Positions 8,777 to 17,435 of a stretch of DNA of 64,000 bases are shown one piece after another; within the stretch, counting starts at the first letter, position 1; each line of letters begins with the position of its first letter. Origin of the DNA: Pseudobowmanella zhangzhouensis (GTDB lineage: Bacteria; Pseudomonadota; Gammaproteobacteria; Enterobacterales; Alteromonadaceae); assembly GCF_042662685.1 (NCBI RefSeq), contig NZ_JBHSYO010000002.1, positions 124,001 through 188,000 of the forward strand, in the 5' to 3' direction. The position numbers and the translations under genes are program-made. Under the pieces are notes generated by a model. It worked only from the letters and a program-made list of their open reading frames with translations. It was not told the DNA's origin and made no database searches.

Positions 8777-10216
8777 ATGAATACCACCAATCAACCCACC
8801 CTGTTGTTCCATGATTATGAGACCTGGGGGGTCAGTCCGCAGAAAGATCATCCATCACAGTTTGCGGCCATTCGCACGGACCTGGACCTGAATGAAATCG
8901 GCAGTCCGGAAAACTTTTACTGCCAGGTAGCCAATGATTATTTACCCCACCCGGTGGCCAGTTTGCTAACCGGCATCAGTCCGTTGCAAGCCAATCGGGA
9001 TGGGTATTGCGAAGCGGAATTTGCCGGTAAAATTCAACGCATTATGAGCGAACCACAAACCTGCGTGGTGGGATACAACAGTATTCGTTTCGATGACGAA
9101 GTCACCCGTTATACCTTTTATCGTAACTTTATCGATCCCTATGCCAGAGAGTGGCAAAAAGGTAACAGTCGCTGGGACATTATCGATTTGGTGCGGACCT
9201 GCTATGCGTTACGACCAGACGGCATAACTTGGCCAGAAAAAGACGACGGTTCACCGAGTTTCAAACTGGAACAACTCACTGCGGCCAATGGCATCAGTCA
9301 CGCCGATGCCCACGATGCGTTGTCCGACGTCAGAGCCACCATTGCACTGGCGCGCCTGGTCAAACAGGCACAACCCAAACTTTATGAGTACCTGTTTTCA
9401 TTGCGTGATAAACGTAAAGTGCTCAACCAGCTGGATTTGATAAACCATACCCCGCTGGTGCATATCTCATCAAAATTACCGGCGAGACAAGGTTGCTGCA
9501 CCCTAATCATGCCGTTGTGCATGCATCCAACTAATAAAAACGCGATTATTGTCTTGAATCTGCAACTGGATCCTACGCCATTATTTGAATTGGATGCGCC
9601 CGCACTATTGGAAAAGCTGTATACCGCCAGCGAGAATCTTGCCCCTGGAGAGGACCGTTTACCGATTAAATTAATCCACATCAATAAATGTCCTGCTATC
9701 GCACCACTGGCAACGTTAAGTGATGAACGTGCGGCACAATTGGGGATTGATAAACAACGTTGTCTGGCCCACTGGCAGAGCCTGAAGCAGAACCTGCATA
9801 TCATGCAAAAATTGCAGGACATGTATGAAATTAGCCGCGATGACGCCCCTCTGGATCCTGATTACGCGCTGTATACGGGTGGCTTCTTCAGTGACTCAGA
9901 TCGCTACAAAATGGAGCAAATACGCCAACTTCCTCCTGCCCAATTGGCAGGTAAAGACTGGCAGTTTGATGATCCGCGTCTGCCCGTTATGCTGTTTCGT
10001 TACCGGGCAAGAAATTATCCGGAGTCTCTTAGCTATGATGAATTACAACGCTGGCAACAACATCGGCAGTTAAGACTGGTGGACAGCCAGGGCCAATACG
10101 GATTAAATTTAACCAACTATATGAATGAGTTAGCCTTACTTGCCGAGCAATATCAGCATGATGCCGGCAAAATGCGCTTACTCAGAGATTTGCAATCATA
10201 CGGTGCCAATTTGTAG
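8777..10216 (+). CDS. sbcB: Exodeoxyribonuclease I
   Basis: A 479-residue 3'-5' single-strand DNA exonuclease (E. coli ExoI is 475), used in mismatch repair and recombination. The DEDDh active site is visible: FHDYETWG (Asp and Glu), RFDDEVTRYTFYRNF, and HDALSDVRATIALA near residue 180 with the catalytic His and Asp. The remaining two-thirds is the SH3-like and C-terminal helical part that closes over the DNA and binds the SSB tail. It stands as a single gene with a 238 bp upstream gap. Confidence 0.95.
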   Translation: MNTTNQPTLLFHDYETWGVSPQKDHPSQFAAIRTDLDLNEIGSPENFYCQVANDYLPHPVASLLTGISPLQANRDGYCEAEFAGKIQRIMSEPQTCVVGYNSIRFDDEVTRYTFYRNFIDPYAREWQKGNSRWDIIDLVRTCYALRPDGITWPEKDDGSPSFKLEQLTAANGISHADAHDALSDVRATIALARLVKQAQPKLYEYLFSLRDKRKVLNQLDLINHTPLVHISSKLPARQGCCTLIMPLCMHPTNKNAIIVLNLQLDPTPLFELDAPALLEKLYTASENLAPGEDRLPIKLIHINKCPAIAPLATLSDERAAQLGIDKQRCLAHWQSLKQNLHIMQKLQDMYEISRDDAPLDPDYALYTGGFFSDSDRYKMEQIRQLPPAQLAGKDWQFDDPRLPVMLFRYRARNYPESLSYDELQRWQQHRQLRLVDSQGQYGLNLTNYMNELALLAEQYQHDAGKMRLLRDLQSYGANL

Positions 10217-10274
10217 ATAAACCCACAGGGATTTTGGCCGATAAAGCGTTAACAACGTCAAACAGGTAAAGCAG

Positions 10275-11933
10275 ATGCGCGGTGTATACCTCAATTACGA
10301 TAGCTCAGCTAACCAGCTTAAGCTGGTGATCAGGCCACAAGAAGTCGACGTCAAAGAATTGAATGAAGCGGCTTTAGTCAGCCATGTGCGCAAAACTTAC
10401 GGCCAGCTATACCTGTTTGAAGACCAGATTAAAGCCGCGTGCAAAGCGGCCATCAACGCACAAAAACTGCAACAATATAACCCCATCGAAGAAGTCGCCG
10501 GTGAACCTCGCGACTCCAGTGTACGTTTCAGTGTGGCCAGCGATAAGCTTTCCGCCACTCTGGAATATCAGGTTGGTTTTGGCGGCAAATCTTATGAGTT
10601 AAGCGACTTAATGGATTTGGCTACCCAGGCTGGGATTAAACGTGGTCTGAGCCGCAAACGTCTCGAAGATGTGTTGCAACGGGTGAAAACCTCAAAAGCT
10701 GGGACCGAAATCAAAGACGTAGTGGCGAAAGGCTTACCAGCCAAAAATGGTCGCTCATCAAAATTGATTCCACTGGTACCAAATGCACTGGATCGCATAC
10801 TCCGCCCACAAAGCATTAGCCTGAGTCGTGTAGATATGCGCGACCTGGGCGAAATCGTCTGTGTTAAACCCGGCACTGAACTGGTCGAACGCCGCCCGCC
10901 GGGCAAGGGCCGACCTGGCTATACAGTCACCGGCGAAGTACTGGAGCCACGCGAAGGCGAATGGTTGCCACTCAAGCCCGGTGATGGCACTTATGTCTGT
11001 CCCCATAATGAAAACCTGTTACGCGCCGAAATTGCCGGTATGCCTAAGTTTCAGGACGAAAAGATGTGGGTCGACGATGTCTTTATGAGCCGTGGGGTAA
11101 ACGTCGGCAGCGGCAACATCAATTACGATGGCGCCGTGGTGGTAAATGGTGACGTGTCTGAGAAAATGCGCATTATTGCCACCGGCGATATCACGATCAA
11201 CGGCTTTGTCGAGTCCGCCCACTTAGAGTCAGGTGGTGACATCATCATTACCCAGGGCGCAATGGGTAAACATGACGAAGACAGCGACACCGAATATTCC
11301 GGTAAACTCATCGCGCAGGGTAATGTGCATATTCAGCACGGACAGGGTCTCGACATTCAATGCAATGGCAATGTCACCGTGGGTAAACAACTGGCCTATA
11401 GCCGCATTCGCTGTGGGGGTGATGTCATTGTTGGCCCATTGGAAAATCCCAACGGCAATTTATTCGCCTGTGAGATCCAATGTGAAGGTATTGTCCATTC
11501 TGGCTCGCTCGGTGCTGTGTCAGGCAGTCATTTATTTGTGGATTTCAGTGCCGGCCTGAATGCCATTCTCGAGCGAATAGACTCAGTGGATGAACTGAAA
11601 AAATTACTGCGAGACCACATACAGCGTCACAGCAAAAAAATGGAACAATTCAGAGACCGACAAATCCCGGCCGATTTGCAGCATCGGATGACGGAATTAG
11701 TAGGCAGATACCGGGATGAGCGGACTATGTTCCAGCAAGTGTTGGTCACGCTGGAACACTTGAACAAATCCAAAACCCGCTACCTGAATGACATTGGCTT
11801 AAAAGCCATGAAGCAACTTTACCCGGGAGTCGTTGTTAAATTAAATAACCGTACCTGGAAGGCTGATCGGGAATACTCAACGGGTCATGTGCACTATGTG
11901 GGCCATCAATGGCAGTACGATCCTATTCTCTGA
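10275..11933 (+). CDS. FapA (DUF342) family protein
   Basis: A 552-residue cytoplasmic protein with an N-terminal alpha/beta region (1-170) and the DUF342/FapA beta-helix core (about 190-440), seen as repeated short turns such as GSGNINYDGAVVVNGDV, ATGDITINGFV, SGGDIIITQGAMG and CGGDVIVGPLE. A helical, coiled-coil-like C-terminus follows (about 440-520). The family has been linked to polar localisation, cell-division placement and surface signalling in Vibrio and Pseudomonas relatives, but no catalytic function is known. It sits alone, with a 58 bp gap after sbcB. Confidence 0.85.
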   Translation: MRGVYLNYDSSANQLKLVIRPQEVDVKELNEAALVSHVRKTYGQLYLFEDQIKAACKAAINAQKLQQYNPIEEVAGEPRDSSVRFSVASDKLSATLEYQVGFGGKSYELSDLMDLATQAGIKRGLSRKRLEDVLQRVKTSKAGTEIKDVVAKGLPAKNGRSSKLIPLVPNALDRILRPQSISLSRVDMRDLGEIVCVKPGTELVERRPPGKGRPGYTVTGEVLEPREGEWLPLKPGDGTYVCPHNENLLRAEIAGMPKFQDEKMWVDDVFMSRGVNVGSGNINYDGAVVVNGDVSEKMRIIATGDITINGFVESAHLESGGDIIITQGAMGKHDEDSDTEYSGKLIAQGNVHIQHGQGLDIQCNGNVTVGKQLAYSRIRCGGDVIVGPLENPNGNLFACEIQCEGIVHSGSLGAVSGSHLFVDFSAGLNAILERIDSVDELKKLLRDHIQRHSKKMEQFRDRQIPADLQHRMTELVGRYRDERTMFQQVLVTLEHLNKSKTRYLNDIGLKAMKQLYPGVVVKLNNRTWKADREYSTGHVHYVGHQWQYDPIL

Positions 11934-11935
11934 TA

Positions 11936-12451
11936 TCAGAATGTACTGCGGCGTTGTTTAGCAGTTAAATGACGCTGTTTCGCGCGTCCCCGTGCGCGCT
12001 TGCGCATCCACTCTACCGAATACATGTAGGCCAGGCCGCCACACAAGCCAGCAACGCCCTGCAAAAGCATACCCCAAAAACCTCGAGCGCCCGCGATCAG
12101 GGTAAAGTCCAGAATCGGATACAACATATTTAATGTCAGTAAAATGGCCAGCGCCCCAACCACAGGGAAGATCCAACGACTGATCCGCTCTCCACGAAAA
12201 CGGACACGGTGTCTGACATAGGTCGTGAGTAAAAAACTGCTGAACAGCAAAACGAACAGCATTACCCCGTAGGTAGGCAGCATATAAAGCCAGTCTTTTA
12301 CCAGTGATTTGACAATTGTGGCACTGTCCAACTGTATGTTCAGGCTATTCAATTCCTGTAAAACCATTAGGGTGTGACAGCAGGTTGCAACGGAATATGT
12401 CACTGCAAATGCCAGCAATAATCCTATCGCCCGTCGGCTTAATTTCCCCAT
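11936..12451 (-). CDS. Small integral membrane protein, function unknown
   Basis: 171 residues with four hydrophobic helices (about 8-30, 52-76, 92-112 and 122-143) and a very basic C-terminal tail (RKRARGRAKQRHLTAKQRR). The first helix could be a signal anchor. I do not recognise a family. Its stop is 2 bp from the fapA stop (convergent) and its start is 98 bp from the divergent sugar-dehydrogenase start. Confidence 0.7.
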   Translation of the reverse strand: MGKLSRRAIGLLLAFAVTYSVATCCHTLMVLQELNSLNIQLDSATIVKSLVKDWLYMLPTYGVMLFVLLFSSFLLTTYVRHRVRFRGERISRWIFPVVGALAILLTLNMLYPILDFTLIAGARGFWGMLLQGVAGLCGGLAYMYSVEWMRKRARGRAKQRHLTAKQRRSTF

Positions 12452-12549
12452 TCCTGCTTTCCTATCAATTGAACTTCACCACAGATCTATTACTATGCCA
12501 AACAGACCATTTATTATTCAAGTATTGCTGTTACATCAAGGAGTTTGAA

Positions 12550-13668
12550 TTGTCTGCTTCAAAATGGATTGCTTGTGTTTCAGCACTCACTGCGCTGGTG
12601 TTCTCATCCTTATCGGGTGCCGCACAAAAACAGCCGCCAGAGTTTAGCGTTGAGGTACTGCATCACGACCTGTACTACCCGCGTACACTATTAATTCTGG
12701 ATGCGGATACCCTACTGGTTGGAGATCATCAGGGCCGTTTGCATCTGTACCATCAAGGAAAGTTGCTACGTTGGATCAATGGGCCGGATGATGTATTGGA
12801 TGAAGGTCACGGTGGGATCCTGGATATCAAACATGCTCGTGATTATGCAACGTCCGGACGCCTGTTCATCACCTATTCGGCCAAACGTGAGGACGGCAAC
12901 GTCACCCGCTTGATCAGCGCCAGCCTGGGTGAAGATAAACTGGAGAATATTCAGCATATCCTCGATGCGGAGCCGGCAATCAGTACTCCGGTGCATTTTG
13001 GCGCCAAAGTCGTCCAGTTGGCTGACAACAGTTTAATTCTGACAGTGGGCGAAGGGTTTGACTATCGCGAGTCCGCTCAGCTTACCAATACACGACTGGG
13101 CAAACTGTTAAGGGTTATGCCAGATGGCAGTGTGCCAACGGATAACCCCTTTACCGGACAAGACGGCTACGATCCGTACCTGTTTACCCTCGGACATCGC
13201 AATCCGCAGGGTTTAGTGCTGCACAGCAAATCCGGCACATTGTTCGCCCATGAACATGGCCCAGCCGGAGGCGATGAACTCAATATCATCAACGCCGGCC
13301 AAAACTACGGCTGGCCGGTGATCACCTATGGCCGCGATTACAGTGGTGCACAAATTACCCCGTATCGTGTTTATCCGGGCATGCAGCAGCCGCTGGTTGA
13401 TTGGACGCCGTCCATTGCCCCGTCATCGATGATTGAATATCAGGGCGAGATGTTTCCGGAATTTGCCGGCGATTTACTGGTCACCACCCTCAAATCCCGC
13501 GAGCTTCGATGGGTGCAATTAGAGGGTAATAAGGTTGTCGCACAGAAATCCATGCTGAATTACCTGACAGAGCGACTGCGGGACATTGAAGTCGATACCC
13601 ACGGCGCGCTGATTTTACTCACAGATGGTGAAAACGGCCGTATTCTGCGTGTTACTCGCAAAGAATAG
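12550..13668 (+). CDS. PQQ-dependent sugar dehydrogenase family protein, secreted
   Basis: A soluble aldose sugar dehydrogenase-type six-bladed beta-propeller that oxidises sugars in the periplasm with PQQ. The signature GHRNPQGLVL, then HEHGPAGGDELNIINAGQNYGWP, and the C-terminal LKSRELRWVQLEGN segment are typical of the family. The frame stays open back to 12316, but a TTG at 12550 has a perfect AAGGAG (12538-12543) 6 bp upstream and begins a clean signal peptide (SASKWIACVSALTALVFSSLSGAAQ), so I place the start there. It is 372 residues long. A bidirectional terminator follows at 13683. Confidence 0.87.
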   Translation: MSASKWIACVSALTALVFSSLSGAAQKQPPEFSVEVLHHDLYYPRTLLILDADTLLVGDHQGRLHLYHQGKLLRWINGPDDVLDEGHGGILDIKHARDYATSGRLFITYSAKREDGNVTRLISASLGEDKLENIQHILDAEPAISTPVHFGAKVVQLADNSLILTVGEGFDYRESAQLTNTRLGKLLRVMPDGSVPTDNPFTGQDGYDPYLFTLGHRNPQGLVLHSKSGTLFAHEHGPAGGDELNIINAGQNYGWPVITYGRDYSGAQITPYRVYPGMQQPLVDWTPSIAPSSMIEYQGEMFPEFAGDLLVTTLKSRELRWVQLEGNKVVAQKSMLNYLTERLRDIEVDTHGALILLTDGENGRILRVTRKE

Positions 13669-13682
13669 TAGTTAACCTCATT

Positions 13683-13708
13683 AAAAAGCAGGCTAAGGCC
13701 TGCTTTTT
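13683..13708. terminator. Bidirectional rho-independent terminator
   Basis: An 11-bp perfect stem AAAAAGCAGGC / GCCTGCTTTTT with a 4-nt loop lies between the convergent sugar-dehydrogenase and EamA genes. A- and T-runs on both sides let it serve both strands. Confidence 0.88.
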
Positions 13709-13712
13709 ACTA

Positions 13713-14645
13713 TCAGACTTTTTTCGCGCGGCTCATAGACGCCAGAATGGAGCCACACACCACCATAGCTGCCCCCACATAGGCTAATAAATTGATATCG
13801 CTGGCAACAAAATGTTCTGGCAACCAGCTGACCGCAAAATGCATAGCAATAATGGTAAACAACGGCGCGGTGCTTATAACCGCACTCACTTTAGAAGCAT
13901 GCCAGCAGTGCATCGCCTCAGTGAAAGCCCCATAGGCTATGATGGTGTTCGCGCAGCAGAACAGCAACGCAGCCAATTGTAATGGTCCTAACTCCAGCAC
14001 TAATGCGGGTGCTGAGAATGGTAACAGTGCCAGCGAGCCCGCTACATACATCATCAGCGTTACCTGCTTGGCACTCATTCCGCGTAACAACACTTTTTGC
14101 AGCAAGCCATAAATTGCCCAGGTGATGGCGGCCAACACCAACATAATCACGCCTATACTGTATTGATTGAGTGACCCCAGCAACAGTGGCAAGCGGTCGT
14201 TAAAAAACAGCAAAAGTCCGCTGAATAGCACTAACGCGCCCAGCCATTCCAAAGGACGAAACTTTTCTTTGTACAAGAAAATACCGCCCAGCATTAACAG
14301 AAATGGTGCCAATTGAATCAGTACCTGCGCGGTTTCCGGATTCAGATAATCCAGCCCCACCAGATACAGCACATAGTTGGCAATCAGACCGGCGGCGGCC
14401 AAGGCTAGTAACTGCCACTGACGTCCCTGTAGCGCACCTAAGCGCGGTAATTTGTTACTTTTGACCAGTACTAAGAAAACAAATAACGCGGCGACAGCAA
14501 ATCGATAAAGGGTGATCGTGACCGCATCCATGCCCTCCAGCGACAATTTTAAAAAGACCGGCAGCACACCCCACATGACGGCGGTAAGCAGAGATAAAAA
14601 GAAACCGTACCAGTGGCGAACCGGCACGTCAGACAGCGTTTGCAT
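13713..14645 (-). CDS. EamA/DMT-family transporter
   Basis: A 310-residue inner-membrane protein with ten hydrophobic helices in two EamA repeats (about 12-145 and 160-300). It opens GFFLSLLTAVMWGVLPVFLK, and the second repeat has AITWAIYGLLQKVLLR. Drug/metabolite-superfamily exporters of this kind often export amino acids or nucleobases; the substrate cannot be predicted. It lies 9 bp downstream of the DUF6279 lipoprotein gene on the same strand, so the two may be co-transcribed. Confidence 0.85.
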   Translation of the reverse strand: MQTLSDVPVRHWYGFFLSLLTAVMWGVLPVFLKLSLEGMDAVTITLYRFAVAALFVFLVLVKSNKLPRLGALQGRQWQLLALAAAGLIANYVLYLVGLDYLNPETAQVLIQLAPFLLMLGGIFLYKEKFRPLEWLGALVLFSGLLLFFNDRLPLLLGSLNQYSIGVIMLVLAAITWAIYGLLQKVLLRGMSAKQVTLMMYVAGSLALLPFSAPALVLELGPLQLAALLFCCANTIIAYGAFTEAMHCWHASKVSAVISTAPLFTIIAMHFAVSWLPEHFVASDINLLAYVGAAMVVCGSILASMSRAKKV

Positions 14646-14654
14646 AGTGAAAAA

Positions 14655-15497
14655 TCAGGGGGCTAAATTTGCCAGCATTTCTATCAGATCATCCAGTTCA
14701 CTGGCAACGCGTTTTTGCTGTTTTGCGCTCAAACTCTGCTGCACTTTGGCGAGTAACTGTGCGTAAGCCTGACGATTGTCTGTGCGATGCTGCTGGTACT
14801 GCAAAGTTTGTAAAGATTCGGGTGAAACCAACAACTGTTTAAAGCGCGTTGCAAAGTCTTCTGACGTGTTGCGTTGATTTAGCAATGCGAGGGCAGATTG
14901 CTGCCACAGCCGGCGATATTCCAGCCACGCCAGAAAATTTGCGTGCATGGTATCAGCATATTCCGCGACATAACCTTTTTGCTCTGCACTGAGTCGACCA
15001 AAGTAGCCACTTAGATTTTCTTCAACATCATCGAGCACATCCTGACGTTGCTCGGCAGTGGTCATCGCCAGATACGCCTTTTCCCGCTTGGCGTTCTTTT
15101 CTTCCAATGCCTGAAAAAATTCAGCAATTTGCTCATCACTGGCCTGTTTTGCGAGCCAGATGATGTCGTCGGCCACATGCTCGCGCAGACGCACAAAATG
15201 CAGCCAGCCACGGTCCATATGAGCAATGAATTGCTCGGCCTGCATAGGTCCACTGGCAATCTCAGTGCGCAATTCGGTTAACTGGGTTTGATAGCGTGGC
15301 AATTCCTCGGCCCGGTGCCATTGGTGCCATTTGGAAAAGACTTCATCGAACTGCTGTTTTTGCACCTTATTTAGTTCGATGTAATCGTCCAGATACCAGT
15401 GCACCAGCCAATCCAGATTGTTATACACAAAACGATTACTGCAGGCACTGAGGCCCAGCACCAACAACAGCACCGTCAGGATTTGCTTTGCTTTCAC
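14655..15497 (-). CDS. DUF6279-family lipoprotein
   Basis: 280 residues. A signal peptide with lipobox LGLSAC (acylated Cys19) is followed by the family opening FVYNNLDWLVHWYLDDYIEL and a long all-helical domain rich in Gln/Glu. The protein is probably anchored in the outer membrane facing the periplasm. The role is unknown; the family is common in gammaproteobacteria. Its start faces pfkA across a 103 bp gap. Confidence 0.8.
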   Translation of the reverse strand: MKAKQILTVLLLVLGLSACSNRFVYNNLDWLVHWYLDDYIELNKVQKQQFDEVFSKWHQWHRAEELPRYQTQLTELRTEIASGPMQAEQFIAHMDRGWLHFVRLREHVADDIIWLAKQASDEQIAEFFQALEEKNAKREKAYLAMTTAEQRQDVLDDVEENLSGYFGRLSAEQKGYVAEYADTMHANFLAWLEYRRLWQQSALALLNQRNTSEDFATRFKQLLVSPESLQTLQYQQHRTDNRQAYAQLLAKVQQSLSAKQQKRVASELDDLIEMLANLAP

Positions 15498-15600
15498 GAT
15501 GGATTCCCTGCTAACGTGGAATAGTTACCCTAATGCTTTTATTCAGGATTACCAAACACTTACTCATGCTTTGTGACTTATACGACAGGAAAGGCAAAAT

Positions 15601-16602
15601 ATGATCAAGCGAATTGCAGTGTTGACCTCAGGAGGCGATGCGCCGGGCATGAATGCCTGTATCCGTGCTGTTGTGTTGACCGCCCATACCCTCAATCTGC
15701 AAGTGATCGGCTACCGCCACGGCTACAACGGCTTACTGAGTCGAGAATGCCAGCCGTTGCACCCCGGTGATGTGTTCAACATTATTCAACGTGGCGGCAC
15801 TATCTTACGCAGCGCCCGCTGTCCGGAATTTGTGACCGAAGAGTCTGCCCATCGCGCCGCCAAAAATCTGGATGATATGCAAATTGATGCGCTGCTGGTA
15901 ATCGGTGGGAATGGCTCATTCAAGGGTATGCAACATCTGGCGAAATTCTGGAATGGTAAACTCATCGGCATGCCAGGCACGATTGATAACGATATTGCCG
16001 GAACCGATGCCACCATCGGCTATTACACCGCGATTGATACCGCGCTGGAAGCCATTGATAAGGTGCGCGATACCGCCGATGCATTTGAACGTATCTTTCT
16101 GATTGAAGTGATGGGCCGCCATGCAGGCTTTATTGGCCTGGCATCTGCGGTCGGCTCAGGGGCTGAGCAAATGTTATTACCTGAGCTATTAGAGAATGGC
16201 CAGATAGATGTGGACGCTGTGGTTGCCCATGTGGAGAAAACCCGCGCGGCGCGGGGTAAATGTAGCTACATCATTGTTACTACAGAAAACTTGTATCCCG
16301 GCGGGGCGACAGCGCTGGCCGCAGAACTCAACAGACGGATGAAGGTAGATTGTCGTGCTGCCATCTTAGGATATATCCAACGCGGGGGGTCACCTGTCAG
16401 TCTGGATCGTATATTAGCGACCAAATTGGGTGCCTACGCGGTAGAAATGGCCGTTGCGGGGCAACATTTGATGATGGCCGGTGAACATCATGGTGAGGTG
16501 GTAGCTGTGCCGCTGGAGGAGACGTTTGCCAGCAAGCCTCTGGATCCTTATTTAGTCAGGATCCAGCGGGACTTCTTTGACTTGTTAAAATTACAGGGTT
16601 GA
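15601..16602 (+). CDS. pfkA: ATP-type 6-phosphofructokinase with an Asn in the GGDGS motif
   Basis: A 333-residue glycolytic kinase that phosphorylates fructose 6-phosphate. Motifs seen: TSGGDAPGMN (residues 9-18), GTIDNDI with catalytic Asp129, MGRHAGFIGL, and LGYIQRGGSPVSLDRILA. Gly105, equivalent to the E. coli residue whose change to Asp marks PPi-dependent enzymes, argues for ATP as donor. Residue 104 is Asn where E. coli has the Mg-ATP-binding Asp103 (GGNGS instead of GGDGS). An AGGAAAGG ribosome-binding site precedes the ATG. A GC-rich hairpin (16605-16619) lies just after the stop. Confidence 0.93.
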   Translation: MIKRIAVLTSGGDAPGMNACIRAVVLTAHTLNLQVIGYRHGYNGLLSRECQPLHPGDVFNIIQRGGTILRSARCPEFVTEESAHRAAKNLDDMQIDALLVIGGNGSFKGMQHLAKFWNGKLIGMPGTIDNDIAGTDATIGYYTAIDTALEAIDKVRDTADAFERIFLIEVMGRHAGFIGLASAVGSGAEQMLLPELLENGQIDVDAVVAHVEKTRAARGKCSYIIVTTENLYPGGATALAAELNRRMKVDCRAAILGYIQRGGSPVSLDRILATKLGAYAVEMAVAGQHLMMAGEHHGEVVAVPLEETFASKPLDPYLVRIQRDFFDLLKLQG

Positions 16603-16604
16603 CC

Positions 16605-16619
16605 GGCGCCTCAGGCGCC
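16605..16619. other. GC-rich hairpin at convergent gene ends
   Basis: GGCGCC-TCA-GGCGCC is a perfect 6-bp stem with a 3-nt loop, located 3 bp after the pfkA stop. The loop TCA is also the stop codon of the converging LytTR gene. It lacks a T-run, so it is not a standard intrinsic terminator. It could still slow RNA polymerase or block 3' exonucleases on both transcripts. Confidence 0.5.
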
Positions 16620-17435
16620 AATCATTTTCTTGACCTGATCGCGGTGACTGCGGCTGACTTTCAGCTCAGTCCCACACTCCAGAACCAGATGGTATTCGCC
16701 GCTGACATGGCTCACCAGCTTGGTTACATAGTTAATGTTCACGATGGCACTACGGTGTACCCGCACAAACGTACGTGGATCCAGTTGTTGCTCCAACTCT
16801 TTCATGGTTCGGCGCAGGATATGAGTTTCGCTACCCGCATGCACGCACATGTAATCGCCTGCGGCATCCACCCAGCGGATCTGTGCCACTTCCACTCGCG
16901 CAGTTTCGGAGCCGTCCTTAATTGCCAGAATGGCAGGATACGGGCTGGTTTGAATCGGTTGACCACTGGCCAACGATTGTAAGATATCTTCACATTCGAC
17001 CCCGGTTGCCGACGCAAGTAAATCGGCCAGTTTTTGCTTGTGCGCTTCATCCTGTTTACGGGTTAGGGTGTGCTCTACTTTAGCAATCGCCTCGGCCAAA
17101 CGCTGTTCATCCACCGGTTTAAGAATGTAATCCAGTGCATGTACTTCAAACGCGCGAATGGCATAGTTATCAAACGCAGTGATAAACACCACCAACGGCA
17201 ATGGAATTCCCTTTTGTCCAAGTTGCTGAATCAGCTGAAATCCATTCATACCCGGCATTTGAATATCCAAAAACACCAAATCCGGCTTGTGCTGAATAAT
17301 GGCTTCCAGTGCTTCCTGGCCATTGGCGCATTCACCCAGCACCTGAATTTGACTGAAATCCTGTAAACGTACCGTCAGACCTTTTCTTGCCAACGGTTCA
17401 TCATCAACGATGAGGGTTTTAATTATCTTTGTCAT
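16611..17435 (-). CDS. LytTR-type response regulator
   Basis: 274 residues. The receiver domain (about 5-120) has the acidic pocket DDEP, phospho-acceptor Asp57 in LVFLDIQMPG, the Thr in FITAFD and Lys in ILKPV. A linker follows, and a LytTR DNA-binding domain (about 170-272, with RWVDAAGDYMCVHAG, TFVRVHRSAIVNINYV and LKVSRSH). It is the cognate regulator of the overlapping LytS-type kinase (17 bp overlap). LytTR regulators bind paired repeats upstream of their targets; no obvious candidate target lies beside it. Confidence 0.92.
   Translation of the reverse strand: MTKIIKTLIVDDEPLARKGLTVRLQDFSQIQVLGECANGQEALEAIIQHKPDLVFLDIQMPGMNGFQLIQQLGQKGIPLPLVVFITAFDNYAIRAFEVHALDYILKPVDEQRLAEAIAKVEHTLTRKQDEAHKQKLADLLASATGVECEDILQSLASGQPIQTSPYPAILAIKDGSETARVEVAQIRWVDAAGDYMCVHAGSETHILRRTMKELEQQLDPRTFVRVHRSAIVNINYVTKLVSHVSGEYHLVLECGTELKVSRSHRDQVKKMIGA

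Noticed and set aside
12316..12549. 78-codon N-terminal extension of the sugar dehydrogenase
   Set aside because: It has no ribosome-binding site, overlaps the opposing membrane-protein gene and would bury a clear signal peptide that begins at the TTG at 12550.
16599..16982. 127-residue frame on the plus strand
   Set aside because: It is antisense to the LytTR response regulator, whose motifs are clear on the other strand.
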